A DNA stretch of 64,000 nucleotides, from contig MSED01000001.1 in assembly GCA_002099365.1 (NCBI GenBank), positions 3,844,001 to 3,908,000 on the forward strand. The letters run 5' to 3'. Position 1 is the stretch's first letter. Each line of letters begins with the position of its first letter. Below the pieces are notes generated by a model, which did not search any database, was not told the DNA's origin, and saw nothing but the letters and a program-made list of their open reading frames with translations. Positions 42,517 to 52,792 of this stretch are shown one piece after another. The stretch is from Phialophora verrucosa. Taxonomy: Eukaryota; Ascomycota; Eurotiomycetes; Chaetothyriales; Herpotrichiellaceae. Position numbers and translations under genes: made by a program.

Positions 42517-44574
42517 ATGCCTCGTCGAGTGTCCAACGCCCTTCTCAGCAGCTCACCTCCGACCCCCTGGCCCTCCTTTGCGCCATCAGAAAAGGGCGGC
42601 AGCCTCGTCAACAAGACCTCTCAGAAAGCCAGCAAAATCGCTCAATTCTTTTCAACCTCGCCCAAAACAAAAGAGGCTCAGTCTGCCGCAGCGGCGCTGC
42701 TGGCTGCGAGCAAAGCTCAAGAGCAGGCCTTTCTCGCGTCAGGGTCGCCACCTATAAGCACACCTTCGCTTTCATTACCCAGCATTTCCTTGTCAACGGC
42801 GCGTGCAGATTCAGCCAACATGGACGAGCCTCCGACCACCCTTTTCCAACCGCCTTCTCCGGCCGAGGCGCGGAAGCTGCAACGGCAACATGCACAGTTT
42901 GGCCCTCTGAATTCACAATCTCACAGATATACCAGTCGACACCAGGGCGGCGAGTTTCCGGAACCCGTCATGGACGAACCGCCCTATTACTATCTTTTGA
43001 CCACCTACATCTCCTACTTGATTCTCATAATATTCGGCCACGTCAGAGACTTCTTCGGCATGAAGCTGAAGGAGGACGCCTATCGACACCTGAAAGCACG
43101 GAATGGATACGCTGCTCTGAACAGCGACTTTGACAATTTCTACGTCCGACGATTGAAGATGCGCATCAATGATTGTTTCAATAGACCTACCACCGGCGTT
43201 CCGGGACGATACATCAATCTGCTAGACCGTACCTCCGATGACGGAAATGTCCACTTCACCATGACCGGCACTACTACCGAGACCTTGAATATGAGTTCCT
43301 ACAACTACCTTGGATTTGCCCAGTCGGAAGGTCCTTGCGCCGACTCGGTGGAAGAGACAATCCGGAAATATGGCCTGTCTACCGCCAGCTCCAGGAGCGA
43401 GGTGGGCACATCTGAGCTCGCGGTGGAGTGTGAGGCACTTATTGCCGAGTTCGTTGGGAAGGAGTCGGCCATGGTGTTCTCCATGGGTTTCGGTACCAAT
43501 GCCTCCATTTTCCCTGCCCTGGTGGGAAAAGGCGACTTGATCATCTCCGACGAGCTTAACCACGCGTCCATCCGTTTCGGGTCGAGACTTTCGGGTGCCA
43601 TGATTGCCTCGTTTAAGCATAATGATATGGCGGATCTTGAAGATAAGCTTCGGGACGCCATCTCCCAAGGTCAGCCTCGCACCCACCGACCGTGGAAGAA
43701 AATCCTTGTCGTCGTCGAAGGGCTGTATTCTATGGAAGGGACTATGTGCAACCTGCCCGGCCTTATCAGACTGAAGAGGAGATACAAGTATAATCTCTTT
43801 GTCGATGAAGCTCACTCGATCGGTGCTCTCGGACCCCGCGGAAGAGGCGTCTGCGACTACTTTGGAATCGACCCCGCCGAGGTCGACATCCTGATGGGTA
43901 CGCTGACCAAGTCTTTCGGTGCTAATGGAGGGTACGTTGCTGGTGACAAGGCCGCCATGGACAAATTGCGGCTGTGCAATGCTGGCACTGTCTATGGCGA
44001 GGCTCCCGGTCCTGCAGTCCTCGCACAGATTATCGCCGCCTTGAAACTAATCAATGGCGATCTGAACCCCGGTCAAGGCGAAGAGCGGTTGCAGAGAATT
44101 GCATTCAACTCACGGTATCTCCGACTTGGTCTCAAGCGCCTAGGCTTCATTGTGTACGGTCACGACGATTCACCTATCATTCCGCTCATGCTTTACAATC
44201 CTGCGAAGATGCCGGCCTTCTCCCATGAGATGCTCAAACGCAAGATCTCGGTGGTCGTTGTTGGATATCCTGCCACGCCATTGATTTCATCTCGGGCCCG
44301 CTTCTGCGTCTCAGCTGCTCACAACAAGGAGGATCTCGATCGCTTCTTGTCAGCCTGTGATGAGATCGGCAACGTCCTGCAGCTCAAGTTTGCGAGTGGC
44401 ATCGCTGGCGGTGCCCCTCCATTGCCGGAAGGCGTCACCTGGGAGATGGAGCAAAGCCGCAAGCGATTGGAAAAGCACGACAAAGTGGCAAAGTCACTAG
44501 TCGTCGAGCCCCGGTGGAGCTTGGACGAAGTCATCAAGCGTGGTGTCCAGGACGTGAAGGTGCCGCTGCGGTGA
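42517..44574 (+). CDS. LCB2: Serine palmitoyltransferase subunit 2
   Basis: Catalytic subunit of serine palmitoyltransferase in the ER, which condenses serine and palmitoyl-CoA to 3-ketosphinganine, the first step of sphingolipid synthesis. Single exon, 685 residues from ATG 42517. A 130-residue Ser/Ala/Pro-rich N-terminal extension precedes a hydrophobic anchor (YYYLLTTYISYLILIIFGHV). The alpha-oxoamine-synthase core reads NMSSYNYLGFAQSEGPCADS, FSMGFGTNASIFPALVGKG, SDELNHASIRFGSRLSGA, VVVEGLYSMEGTMCNLPG and VDEAHSIGALGPRGRGVCDY. The PLP lysine is K465 in GTLTKSFGANGGY. LCB1 lacks that lysine, so this is LCB2. Confidence 0.96.
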   Translation: MPRRVSNALLSSSPPTPWPSFAPSEKGGSLVNKTSQKASKIAQFFSTSPKTKEAQSAAAALLAASKAQEQAFLASGSPPISTPSLSLPSISLSTARADSANMDEPPTTLFQPPSPAEARKLQRQHAQFGPLNSQSHRYTSRHQGGEFPEPVMDEPPYYYLLTTYISYLILIIFGHVRDFFGMKLKEDAYRHLKARNGYAALNSDFDNFYVRRLKMRINDCFNRPTTGVPGRYINLLDRTSDDGNVHFTMTGTTTETLNMSSYNYLGFAQSEGPCADSVEETIRKYGLSTASSRSEVGTSELAVECEALIAEFVGKESAMVFSMGFGTNASIFPALVGKGDLIISDELNHASIRFGSRLSGAMIASFKHNDMADLEDKLRDAISQGQPRTHRPWKKILVVVEGLYSMEGTMCNLPGLIRLKRRYKYNLFVDEAHSIGALGPRGRGVCDYFGIDPAEVDILMGTLTKSFGANGGYVAGDKAAMDKLRLCNAGTVYGEAPGPAVLAQIIAALKLINGDLNPGQGEERLQRIAFNSRYLRLGLKRLGFIVYGHDDSPIIPLMLYNPAKMPAFSHEMLKRKISVVVVGYPATPLISSRARFCVSAAHNKEDLDRFLSACDEIGNVLQLKFASGIAGGAPPLPEGVTWEMEQSRKRLEKHDKVAKSLVVEPRWSLDEVIKRGVQDVKVPLR

Positions 44575-46568
44575 TAGCTCTCCGTGGCCATGCAACGGAG
44601 CACCTAACCGTGTGTGTACAACTATTAATGAGTGGTTATGGAAGCGATTGCGAGTTTACTGATTCGAGGACTGAAGCATTACCCTTCGACCCAGCCGACG
44701 CGACGGAGCGGATTGTACATAGAATTTGGGTCTCTGTCATCGGCGCCGGCGGGTGTTTGGAGCACCATGGGGTGATCGGGTCAGCCTAAGCGAGTTCGTA
44801 GCCCTACTTAGCAGAGGGCGATTCCACCTTGACCAAGCGCGACATGAAGCCCAGCCGAAGCAAGCTCGTGGTCACCTCATGTTATCGATAGTCATACCTA
44901 ATATTGCAAATCCATCTAACCTGTCCTGATTCCCGGCTTCCCTTACGTTGCCCAGAGACGGGTCGAAAGTGAGGCGACAGCCTGCTGACCTGGCGGGAGT
45001 GAGGGTATAGAAGCCAGGCGCAAGATGTCCGTACCAGTCGGTACTTGCATGAACTTCTCTGCCCGTCCTGCTCGCCCACCTGCATACTTGCCCCGACCGG
45101 CCTAGTCCATGTTCTGCTGGGCAAAGCAGGAGTAGCTCGTAGGGCCCGTCCGTTCGGCGCCTTCGATGTGTCACAGCCACATGCACAAGCGATCGCTTTT
45201 CGGCAAGGAACTTTACTCCCAGTATCGCCAACACGAGCTGCAAGGCAACAACATGCCAGCACATCTCTCACCACTACAGACTTTCAGCAGCAGCATTCTG
45301 TGCCCGTGCAAGCAAGGACACCCATATCGACGCTCATCAACCTATTGGGGTCCGAGCAGTAGGCGGGTGAGTGCTGTTGGAATCGCCGATTACTGCGTGC
45401 CGGATACAGCTAGCAACAAAATGAATACGAGAACGGGTTCTGGATCAGGGGTTATCCCATCATCAAACAGGTGAACAACTGGCTCGTGCACGTAACAGAC
45501 GGGACGGCGCAGGAAGAATGCTGGTTTACCGCTTACACAGTGCCCTGAAGCTGCGATTCCCACTCCGACACTACATGGTATAATTATGGAAGAGGATGAT
45601 AACGCGAGCTGATGCGATCTCGACCCGAGAGGTGTTCCTTGGTGTCAAGCCCATGTCGATACAGAAGTTCCGGGCCGCCTTGGTGTTGTGGTGCTTAGCC
45701 GTTGTGGTTGCTTTCACCAGCCGTGCTCTTTGCAGTGACTGTCCTTCTCGCAATGCAATGGGCGCGATGTGTCAAGAATGCAGGCTTGGGGCATACAATG
45801 CGCCATCGCATCTCATGTCTGCCATGAATCAAAATACTCCGTAGCCACGTCTCGCCGTCTCGTCGACAGTGACCAGATTTACAGACGCATCATCAGCACG
45901 CCAAGGTCGCCGGGCCTGACCGTCTGATTCGTTCCGAGCCTGCGCCCATTCAATTTCTCACGCTTCCCGCTACTGCACGTCTGGGGCAGGCGAGGCCATC
46001 CTTTCCTGTGCCGTCGATTTCCCTGTGGAAGAGGAGCCTGGCTGCCGGGGCCGACGATGTTTCAGAACAACGATCTTGTCCTCTCACGCTCACATTTCTC
46101 TGATCCCTCATCCCTACTCTCCCATCCGTGCTCCGCGGCTCACGAACCACAGCTTGTCTCGCTCAAGCATGCACGCCGGATGTGGCATGGCTCATATTCG
46201 CTGTCGATGAATTCGACCAATGCGGTTGCCCTCGGTCTGCAAGGCAACCGTCTCGCAGTTGACCGAGCACGCATTCAGACCGGTCGGGGTTATCGTGACT
46301 CCCCCGCCTACGAAATCCGTCTGCGAGGTAGGCGAGCGTGGCTGTTCCAATCGCCCACCGTCCACGAGCGGTGTTGACCTCGAGTTGGTGCCTACCGCCT
46401 GTCGGGCTGCATATCATCGTGCTCATTCCCACCCCCTCCGCCCCACCGAACTCACGTCTTTACTGACTTGCCTCACTACCGCTCTGCTATCAACTTGAAC
46501 ACAGACACATCCTCACGAGATACAGACTGCACCTGGCCTGTCCAGCCTCGCGGCCCGGTTCCGCGAAT
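44575..46568. other. 2-kb intergenic stretch between LCB2 and the Arg/Ser-rich protein gene
   Basis: It includes the LCB2 3' end and a probably long 5' leader for the gene at 46569. One TACTCCGTA 9-mer lies at 45835-45843. No coding or RNA gene is supported. Confidence 0.5.
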
Positions 46569-48470
46569 ATGGAACCTCCACCGCCACCAGACCACCACTT
46601 CGCTCCAATGGACCCAAACATGGTACCCGTGCACGACTTTGTTGATGACCGCTTCGTCGTCGAAGAACCTATACGCTACGAAGAGCGTGTACCGATGGTC
46701 CAACAACGCTTGGATAGGATGTCGCTTGACGGCGACATCCCCGAAACGCGACCCCGCTCTGAGCGACTTAGGTCCGCGGACGTATTGCCTCTCCCACAAG
46801 ATTACCTGTACTACCGCTTGTCCAAGCGCGGCGATGATTGGAGCTCCTGTGTGAAGAAACCTATCCCGGCTCCCATCGAAGAAATCGAGAGAAAAGCCAA
46901 GAGAAGTAAGGGTGGTGATGCGCCAATCCTGGAGCAATTGACAAAGATGCCGACTATGCGGCGCGACATGCTGGACGAGGTCATCCGGAAGGCCAATGAC
47001 AAAGAAACTGGCGATGCATACTGGGAGGTGGTCTATATTAAGTCCAAAAAAGTACAGACAAGGAGGGGTAAGATGGAAGTGCCAGAGATGGATGTGATCC
47101 TGGCCAGGAACAGAGGCCGAGCTAAGTCCCGGGCCAAGTCTTTCGCCGCCGGTGGAGAGAGACTCAAGAGAGAAGTCGTGAGAGAGAGCAAGTACGTCAA
47201 TGACAGCTATGGCCGGGTCAGGAAAGATTCGGTGCTGGACAAGTTGGAGGATCCAGTTGCAAATCTTCCCGTTTTCGAAGCCGATGGCCGACCAAGAGAC
47301 GATCTTGGACCAATGCACTTCAACAACTCCAATCTGCCCGCTCACATCGCCAGAGAAATGCCCCTGGGAACCAAGCTCGCAAAGCAAGAGAAGCCCGAGA
47401 AGAGGAGAAGCAGGTCTCGAAGCAAGTCACGCGATCGTGGCGGTGCTCATCACGAAGACGGCGTCTTTGTAGTCCCGGATGTCGACGACTTTGCCGGCAA
47501 AGGTGCTGACCCAGCTACCCTCGATGTAGTATTCGCCGACGAGCCAACGGATCGTCGCGGCCGCCGAGGACAATCGCCACACGAACACCCAGTGGTCATC
47601 GAAGAAGACCCTCGACGATCTCACTCTCGACACCGTCCTGACGGTCGCTCGAAGTCGCGTCCGCGCAAAGAATCTGTTCACTTCCCCAACGGGCGCACTC
47701 GGCAATACTTCGACGGAGGCGACGGGTCTTCCGAGAACAGTGACACCAGCCATTACGGCTTCGTCGGCGAGTATGAAAGCTCCACCACATCGATCAGCAC
47801 GCCTGGCGCTATACCTCGCCGAGGAAGCCTCGCACGCGGAGGCCGCCCGGACGCTGAATATAAGAGGCACCACCCCGGACCTAACAAGAGGCTGTCCTAC
47901 CAAGAAAAGCCATACCATGGCGAGCAGCACGTGATTGTACCAGCACGACCAACACGCCGAAACTCAACTGCCATGTATTATGAAAGGCCACTTGAGGGTC
48001 GTTATGAGCGTCCCCATCCCCGACTGGTAAGACGAGAGACTGCCCCTCCTATCCCAGAAGACCATCAAATCGTCTATCACGACACTCTCCCACGGACCAG
48101 TGAGCGCGACCTTGTTCCGCTGCGCCGTTCCTATACTACTCGTGAGCCTATCCTTCATCAATACCCTCGCGACGACGAAGAACTTTACTACCGTGACGAG
48201 GTTGACCGCCAGAGCTACCGCGCCGAAGGCTACCAACGTGATCGCGTCATTGAAGACCACTTCAACCGGCGCGAGCAAGAACTCAGCGCCCGAGAGAGGG
48301 AGTTGGAAGCCAGAGAAGACGAACTGAGACAGATGAGACGGCAACGTGAACGTGAGCTTGAAAGAGACCGCGACTTGTATGACGACAGAGATGTTCGAAA
48401 GGAACGGAGAGAGACAAGACAAATCTTCTACGACCCGAGGACCGGCCAGGCTTATTATTATAACGATTGA
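46569..48470 (+). CDS. Uncharacterised Arg/Ser-rich coiled-coil protein
   Basis: Single exon, 633 residues, no recognised family. The N-terminus is Pro-rich and acidic. A more conserved-looking block follows: LPQDYLYYRLSKRGDDWSSC, VKKPIPAPIEEIERKAKR, and GDAYWEVVYIKSKKVQTRRG. Then comes an Arg-Ser run (KRRSRSRSKSRDRGG), a long charged disordered region with many Arg-Arg-X-Ser sites, and a C-terminal coiled coil (NRREQELSARERELEAREDE). It ends in a Tyr-rich tail, IFYDPRTGQAYYYND. There is no signal peptide or membrane span. The RS run and coiled coil suggest a scaffold, perhaps RNA- or cytoskeleton-associated (weak inference). Codon use and the absence of stops over 1.9 kb support a real gene. 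Confidence 0.85.
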   Translation: MEPPPPPDHHFAPMDPNMVPVHDFVDDRFVVEEPIRYEERVPMVQQRLDRMSLDGDIPETRPRSERLRSADVLPLPQDYLYYRLSKRGDDWSSCVKKPIPAPIEEIERKAKRSKGGDAPILEQLTKMPTMRRDMLDEVIRKANDKETGDAYWEVVYIKSKKVQTRRGKMEVPEMDVILARNRGRAKSRAKSFAAGGERLKREVVRESKYVNDSYGRVRKDSVLDKLEDPVANLPVFEADGRPRDDLGPMHFNNSNLPAHIAREMPLGTKLAKQEKPEKRRSRSRSKSRDRGGAHHEDGVFVVPDVDDFAGKGADPATLDVVFADEPTDRRGRRGQSPHEHPVVIEEDPRRSHSRHRPDGRSKSRPRKESVHFPNGRTRQYFDGGDGSSENSDTSHYGFVGEYESSTTSISTPGAIPRRGSLARGGRPDAEYKRHHPGPNKRLSYQEKPYHGEQHVIVPARPTRRNSTAMYYERPLEGRYERPHPRLVRRETAPPIPEDHQIVYHDTLPRTSERDLVPLRRSYTTREPILHQYPRDDEELYYRDEVDRQSYRAEGYQRDRVIEDHFNRREQELSARERELEAREDELRQMRRQRERELERDRDLYDDRDVRKERRETRQIFYDPRTGQAYYYND

Positions 48471-49651
48471 TTGGCGGGGGGCCGCCGACACGTGTTTTGG
48501 GTACCGGGAATGAAGCTACTAGGTCGGGGATAGCCCGGCGGGGAGTATTGTTTTGGTTAAATTGAGAACGCTCGCGCGAGAGAAAGGGCGAGCTTGAGAC
48601 ATCACTGGGGTCATCGACGGAGTCTGACGACTATAACCCGATTGATCAATCTGGGCGGAATTTTGTTTTACATTTTGCATTCGCTATCTACCTCGCTTTT
48701 GAACGATGGACACCGGTCGCTGTCGCGTGGGAAAGCGAAAGGGGATGACAGCATTACTTGCCTCTATGGCGACATCCGGAGACTGCGCACGGGGGTCAAA
48801 CCCGGGGATTTACAACAGATGGAGACCCATGCCAGACCAGTCGCTTGCTCGCAGGACGGTGCAAGGGATCCCCTCTAATCCCTCCGGCGGCGGATTCATG
48901 GTGGCTTCGGGATTCAACGTTGGATTTGGTGGATTTTCTTGTCCGAATCGTGCTGTCGCTTTGGAGATACCCCCTTTTATTTTGATGTCGGTGGATTGAA
49001 GTTTGCCATATCACAGGACTGTCTGATGAATGTCGCTGAGGGATTTCGTTCCGGCAGGGCCAAATGATCTTGATGACGCTCTTATGGAGAATGAAAGCAT
49101 GTGGTGGCCCTTCAAACCTAAATGCACGAGGCGCTGTCCATGACAATGGATGTGAACATCTTGAGATGTATGTGGTAATGGGAATGGATATGGGAAATGA
49201 AAAGAAAGCACCGCAATAGCGCGCGTCTCTTGTTCTTGAGCAACGCTGAAATAAAGCCAAGTTCCTCACCAGTTGCGTACCACTGACTGGCTGGCATATA
49301 CTGACCCTTTGTTTGCCGCGTTCTCTCATCCGCGTTCCCATGCATTACTACTTGGTGCTCTAGTGGAGAAGCCATCAGCTGAGGATTATACTCATCCAGA
49401 CAGATGTATCAGTGGAGACTGTAATCGCTGCTACGAATCCATGCAGTCAACAAGGGAGAGGGAGGGAGAGAGAAAAGGAGAGAGAGGGGGGGGAGAGAGG
49501 GGGGGAGAGAGCGAGAGACCTCTGCTGTGTACACCGTACAGAGCATGTCACACTCCCATACCGAGTACTCTCACTGAACCCGAGGGAGATGTGGCTCTTC
49601 TATTCTTCATGAAGCCATCGTAGCTACAGTAGCGACTGTCACTCCGGCTAA
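48471..49651. other. Intergenic stretch with a polypurine tract
   Basis: 3' flanks of two converging genes. The only notable element is the A/G-only run listed separately. Confidence 0.5.
49452..49511 (+). repeat. 60-base uninterrupted polypurine tract
   Basis: Every base from 49452 to 49511 is A or G, mostly GA and GGGA units, and after one C at 49512 the purines continue for a few more bases. It lies about 140 bp beyond the DBP10 stop. Confidence 0.8.
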
Positions 49652-52480
49652 CTACGCCCTCTTCTTCCTCGGCCGGGCATTCTTCTCCCTCCTCTTCTCC
49701 TTCAACCTCCTCTCCTTGACCATCGCGTCGATGGACCTCAGTTCTCCTTTTCCTGCCTTTCCCTTCCCCTTTCCTTTCCCCACTGTCGCGGTCGCGGGCC
49801 CCATCCCGGGGTTCTGGTCCGCGCGGCCTTTCGCACCCTTGGCCTTGAGGACTTGCTTCTCGTAATCGCCCCTCAACTTGTCTGGCGTCTTGGGCGTTCT
49901 TAGAGTTTTGTGCTGGAATCGCTTGCCTCTCATGCCGACTCCTCCTCCAGGGGTTGTCCCACCACCGACATTCTTCTCCTCCTCGCCGACTCTACCCATC
50001 CTGCCCACTCGGTTCGACTTCATCCACCTCTCGAATCGGCCGCTACGGAAACTGGCCGCGATCTTTGCGCCCGACTCGCCACGGACGAGTTTGCGGCCCT
50101 TGGACCCGTCGTCGTCGTTCTCCCGCCGCACGTACTTCTTATGCCGCTTGTCCCAGCGCATGACCTGTCTGTTCTCGCCGAAGGTCTTGGACGATTCGTC
50201 CGCGCCAAGGTCCATGGTGGCCGAGCGGGCGGACTCGATGAAATTCGACGTGTTGCTGCCGGTGTGGACGCCGTATGCGCGGTCGGAGGTCAGGTCCTGC
50301 GTGGTAGGGAGGTAGGACATGTAGTTCGAGGGGTCGCGGAAGTCGGCGCTCTCAGCCTCCGCATACGACTTTGTCGAGAACTTGGGGTTGGATTTGGCCT
50401 TTTTGGCGTACGGCTCGGAGAATGTGACTTCTAGCTCGGCGGAGGAGGCTTCAGACATGCTATCTGCATGGGACGAATCGTCGTCCTCTTCGTCTTCGGA
50501 GTCACCCTGCAAATCCGCAGCTGACTTTGTAGAGGATTCATCCCCCCCAAATGCTGATCGTGCTTGTGCCGCATCCGAAGCCTTTTGCTTCCTGTTTTCC
50601 AAGCTTGATCGGATCTGTCTGATTGCATCCACTGCTTCTTCGTTGTTCTTGCGTCCTCCGCGACGGGCACCGATTTCGAAGATCGATTCTTGAGGTCGGA
50701 AATTGCCCACGCGGGCTAGCATCTTCTCTCTCTCGACTTCCAGGTCATCTTCTTGATTGCTGAACAAAGGGTGCAGCTCGGCCCACCCAGGAGAGGAGAC
50801 GAGTTGTTTTGACCGCTTGGCACTTTCCGAAGAGGCGGAGTTTCTGGTCCGTTGGTACAGCTTCTCGCCCTTTGAAGCCACATTGCGGAGGGCAGAGAGG
50901 TCGGCGTCCGTTTCCAGCGCCTTTGTAGCCCACTCAGAACTCGTCTGATGGTCCTCGCGTCGTAGAGTCCCGACCACGATATCCTGTGCGAAATCCACAC
51001 TGCCACCGCCTGCCCTTCCCACCACCAACGTGCGCCCGAGGAAGAGTTGCAGATCAAGAAGGTATGGCGCGTCGGCGTCGCGCACAAGGCTGTAGCTCCA
51101 CCCCTTCTGCCCTGCCCTCGCCGTCCGACCAACGCGATGGACGAAGATCTTCGGCTGAGAAGGGAAATCGTAGTTAATCACGTTGGCCAGGATGGGAATA
51201 TCAATACCACGAGCCGCCACATCGGTCACCACGAGGATATTGGTCTGGCCTGTTCGAAAGGAGTGGACTTGGGATTTTCGAGCCGTCTGGTCGAGGGACC
51301 CGTAGACGTAGGAGACGGCGTACCCAGCCAGCAGAAGGAGGTTAGCGATGTATTCAACGTGGTGCTTTGTGGCGGTGAAAACTATGGTTGAGAAGGGGTC
51401 GGAGGAGGCTGTGTTGGTGCTGTCTGATGGTGTTTCTGCTTCTTGTCTTTTCCGCTTCTTCCCAGATTTCGCTGCACCCGTGGAGGTACTGGTCGAGCTG
51501 ACGAGTTGGGATCTGGTGGGGACTTTGATGATGTCTTGAAGAATGTGCAGCAAAGCACCTTCTTTCTCCGACGATTTCAGGGTGAAGAATGCATTTTGCA
51601 AGTCCGGTGAGATCTTGCTATCCGCATCCAGACGGACCAATACGGGATCTTGCAGTCCTGCCCTGGCAAATTCAACCAGTGACTTGGGCAGCGTTGCAGA
51701 AAAAAGCAGAGTCTGTCGTGAAGCCGGTAGAGCATGAAGAATCTCGGTCAGCTGAGCGGCGAAACCCATTTCGAACAGCCGGTCAGCCTCGTCAAAGACG
51801 GCATATCGAATACTCGACAGGTCCAGGTTCATTTCGACCTTCAGATGCAGAAATCTCCCCGGGGTGGCAATAATGATGTCTGGATTGTTGGCCATGGCAG
51901 CGAACTGCTCCTCCAGACTGTCACCGCCGACAAGCAGAACAGAGCGCAAATCAGTGCCTCTGCCAAGCTCCTTGACGACCTGCAATGTCTGCAAAGCCAG
52001 TTCTCTCGACGGCGACAAGATCAGGGCCCTCGCTCCGACTTTTGAGCTGTGAACCTTCAATCTCTCGATCATGGGTATCACGAAAGCCGCAGTCTTGCCA
52101 GAACCCGTCCTTGCCATGCCCACCACGTCCTTGTCGTTGAGCAGCAGAGGGACCGTCTTGCGCTGGATCGGTGTAGGGACGGAGAAACCTTTCCTCGTTA
52201 TAGCCTTGAGCAGATTCGCATTGAGGCCCATGGCTTGGAAGCCACCGCCTTTCTTCACCGTCCGTCCCTTCAAGTTTGTCCCCTTGCGATTTGAGGCGGC
52301 TTGTTGGGCGGCAATGATGGCCTCGTCATCAAGTCCGGAGTCTTCTGCCATGACGTCCAGATCATGACCTTGTTGTTGGCCATTTCGGTCGTCCGACAAA
52401 CCATCGTCTCCTCCATAGAGGGCGCTGCCGATATCGAATTCATTTTCTGAGCGGGCCGGTGAGCCCGACCGAAAGCTCAT
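49652..52480 (-). CDS. DBP10: ATP-dependent DEAD-box RNA helicase DBP10
   Basis: Nucleolar helicase needed for 60S ribosome assembly. Single exon, 941 residues from ATG 52480 (MSFRSGSPARSENEFDIGSA). A 22-codon extension upstream is open but lacks supporting similarity. DEAD-box motifs: GGGFQAMGLNANLLKAITRK (Q region), MARTGSGKTAAFVIPM (I), SPSRELALQT (Ia), ATPGRFLHL, AVFDEADRLFEMGF (II), LLFSATLP (III), VTDVAARGIDIP, and VHRVGRTARAG (VI). The C-terminal DBP10CT region is present (SSPGWAELHPLFSNQEDDLE) and the Lys/Gly-rich tail is typical. It is divergent from RPA2 over 312 bp. Confidence 0.94.
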   Translation of the reverse strand: MSFRSGSPARSENEFDIGSALYGGDDGLSDDRNGQQQGHDLDVMAEDSGLDDEAIIAAQQAASNRKGTNLKGRTVKKGGGFQAMGLNANLLKAITRKGFSVPTPIQRKTVPLLLNDKDVVGMARTGSGKTAAFVIPMIERLKVHSSKVGARALILSPSRELALQTLQVVKELGRGTDLRSVLLVGGDSLEEQFAAMANNPDIIIATPGRFLHLKVEMNLDLSSIRYAVFDEADRLFEMGFAAQLTEILHALPASRQTLLFSATLPKSLVEFARAGLQDPVLVRLDADSKISPDLQNAFFTLKSSEKEGALLHILQDIIKVPTRSQLVSSTSTSTGAAKSGKKRKRQEAETPSDSTNTASSDPFSTIVFTATKHHVEYIANLLLLAGYAVSYVYGSLDQTARKSQVHSFRTGQTNILVVTDVAARGIDIPILANVINYDFPSQPKIFVHRVGRTARAGQKGWSYSLVRDADAPYLLDLQLFLGRTLVVGRAGGGSVDFAQDIVVGTLRREDHQTSSEWATKALETDADLSALRNVASKGEKLYQRTRNSASSESAKRSKQLVSSPGWAELHPLFSNQEDDLEVEREKMLARVGNFRPQESIFEIGARRGGRKNNEEAVDAIRQIRSSLENRKQKASDAAQARSAFGGDESSTKSAADLQGDSEDEEDDDSSHADSMSEASSAELEVTFSEPYAKKAKSNPKFSTKSYAEAESADFRDPSNYMSYLPTTQDLTSDRAYGVHTGSNTSNFIESARSATMDLGADESSKTFGENRQVMRWDKRHKKYVRRENDDDGSKGRKLVRGESGAKIAASFRSGRFERWMKSNRVGRMGRVGEEEKNVGGGTTPGGGVGMRGKRFQHKTLRTPKTPDKLRGDYEKQVLKAKGAKGRADQNPGMGPATATVGKGKGKGKAGKGELRSIDAMVKERRLKEKRREKNARPRKKRA

Positions 52481-52792
52481 CTTATAGATTGTGTGACCGC
52501 TTCTTATGCATTGGCATACAACGCCCTTGGCCGGCCTCTGCAAATCTGTGTTGACAAGTCGCTGCGTCGAGAAGTGGACTTTTGCCTGCGCTCAAGAATA
52601 TCCAAAAATTCATTGACTACTACGGTTCGCAGTTTTCATGCTCCGCCATAGCGGGACATTTCTAGGGTCGAGTAAGCGGCCAATCTGAGTAAATCTCTTT
52701 ACGCGCGACGCGTCGGATCAGTGTTTAGAATTTAGACCATCACTCCCGCAATCGCAGGCTTCATATTTGACCACCACACCACCACCACTACC
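52481..52792. promoter_or_regulatory. Bidirectional promoter of DBP10 and RPA2
   Basis: 312 bp between two divergent ATGs. It includes one ACGCGT box nearer to RPA2 and a run of CCACCA repeats just before the RPA2 start. Confidence 0.6.
52708..52713. promoter_or_regulatory. MCB box (ACGCGT) upstream of RPA2
   Basis: ACGCGT 80 bp upstream of the RPA2 ATG, inside CGCGACGCGTCGG. MBF control of replication genes through MCB boxes is established in yeasts. Confidence 0.5.

Noticed and set aside
42084..43133. 349-codon plus-strand ORF overlapping the start of LCB2 in another frame
   Set aside because: It begins at a GTG, has no domain, and the overlapping LCB2 frame is clearly the coding one. The lack of stops comes from Ser/Pro-rich codon bias.
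46476..47387. 303-codon ORF antisense to the Arg/Ser-rich protein gene
   Set aside because: No domain; the sense frame is open for 1.9 kb with a plausible protein.
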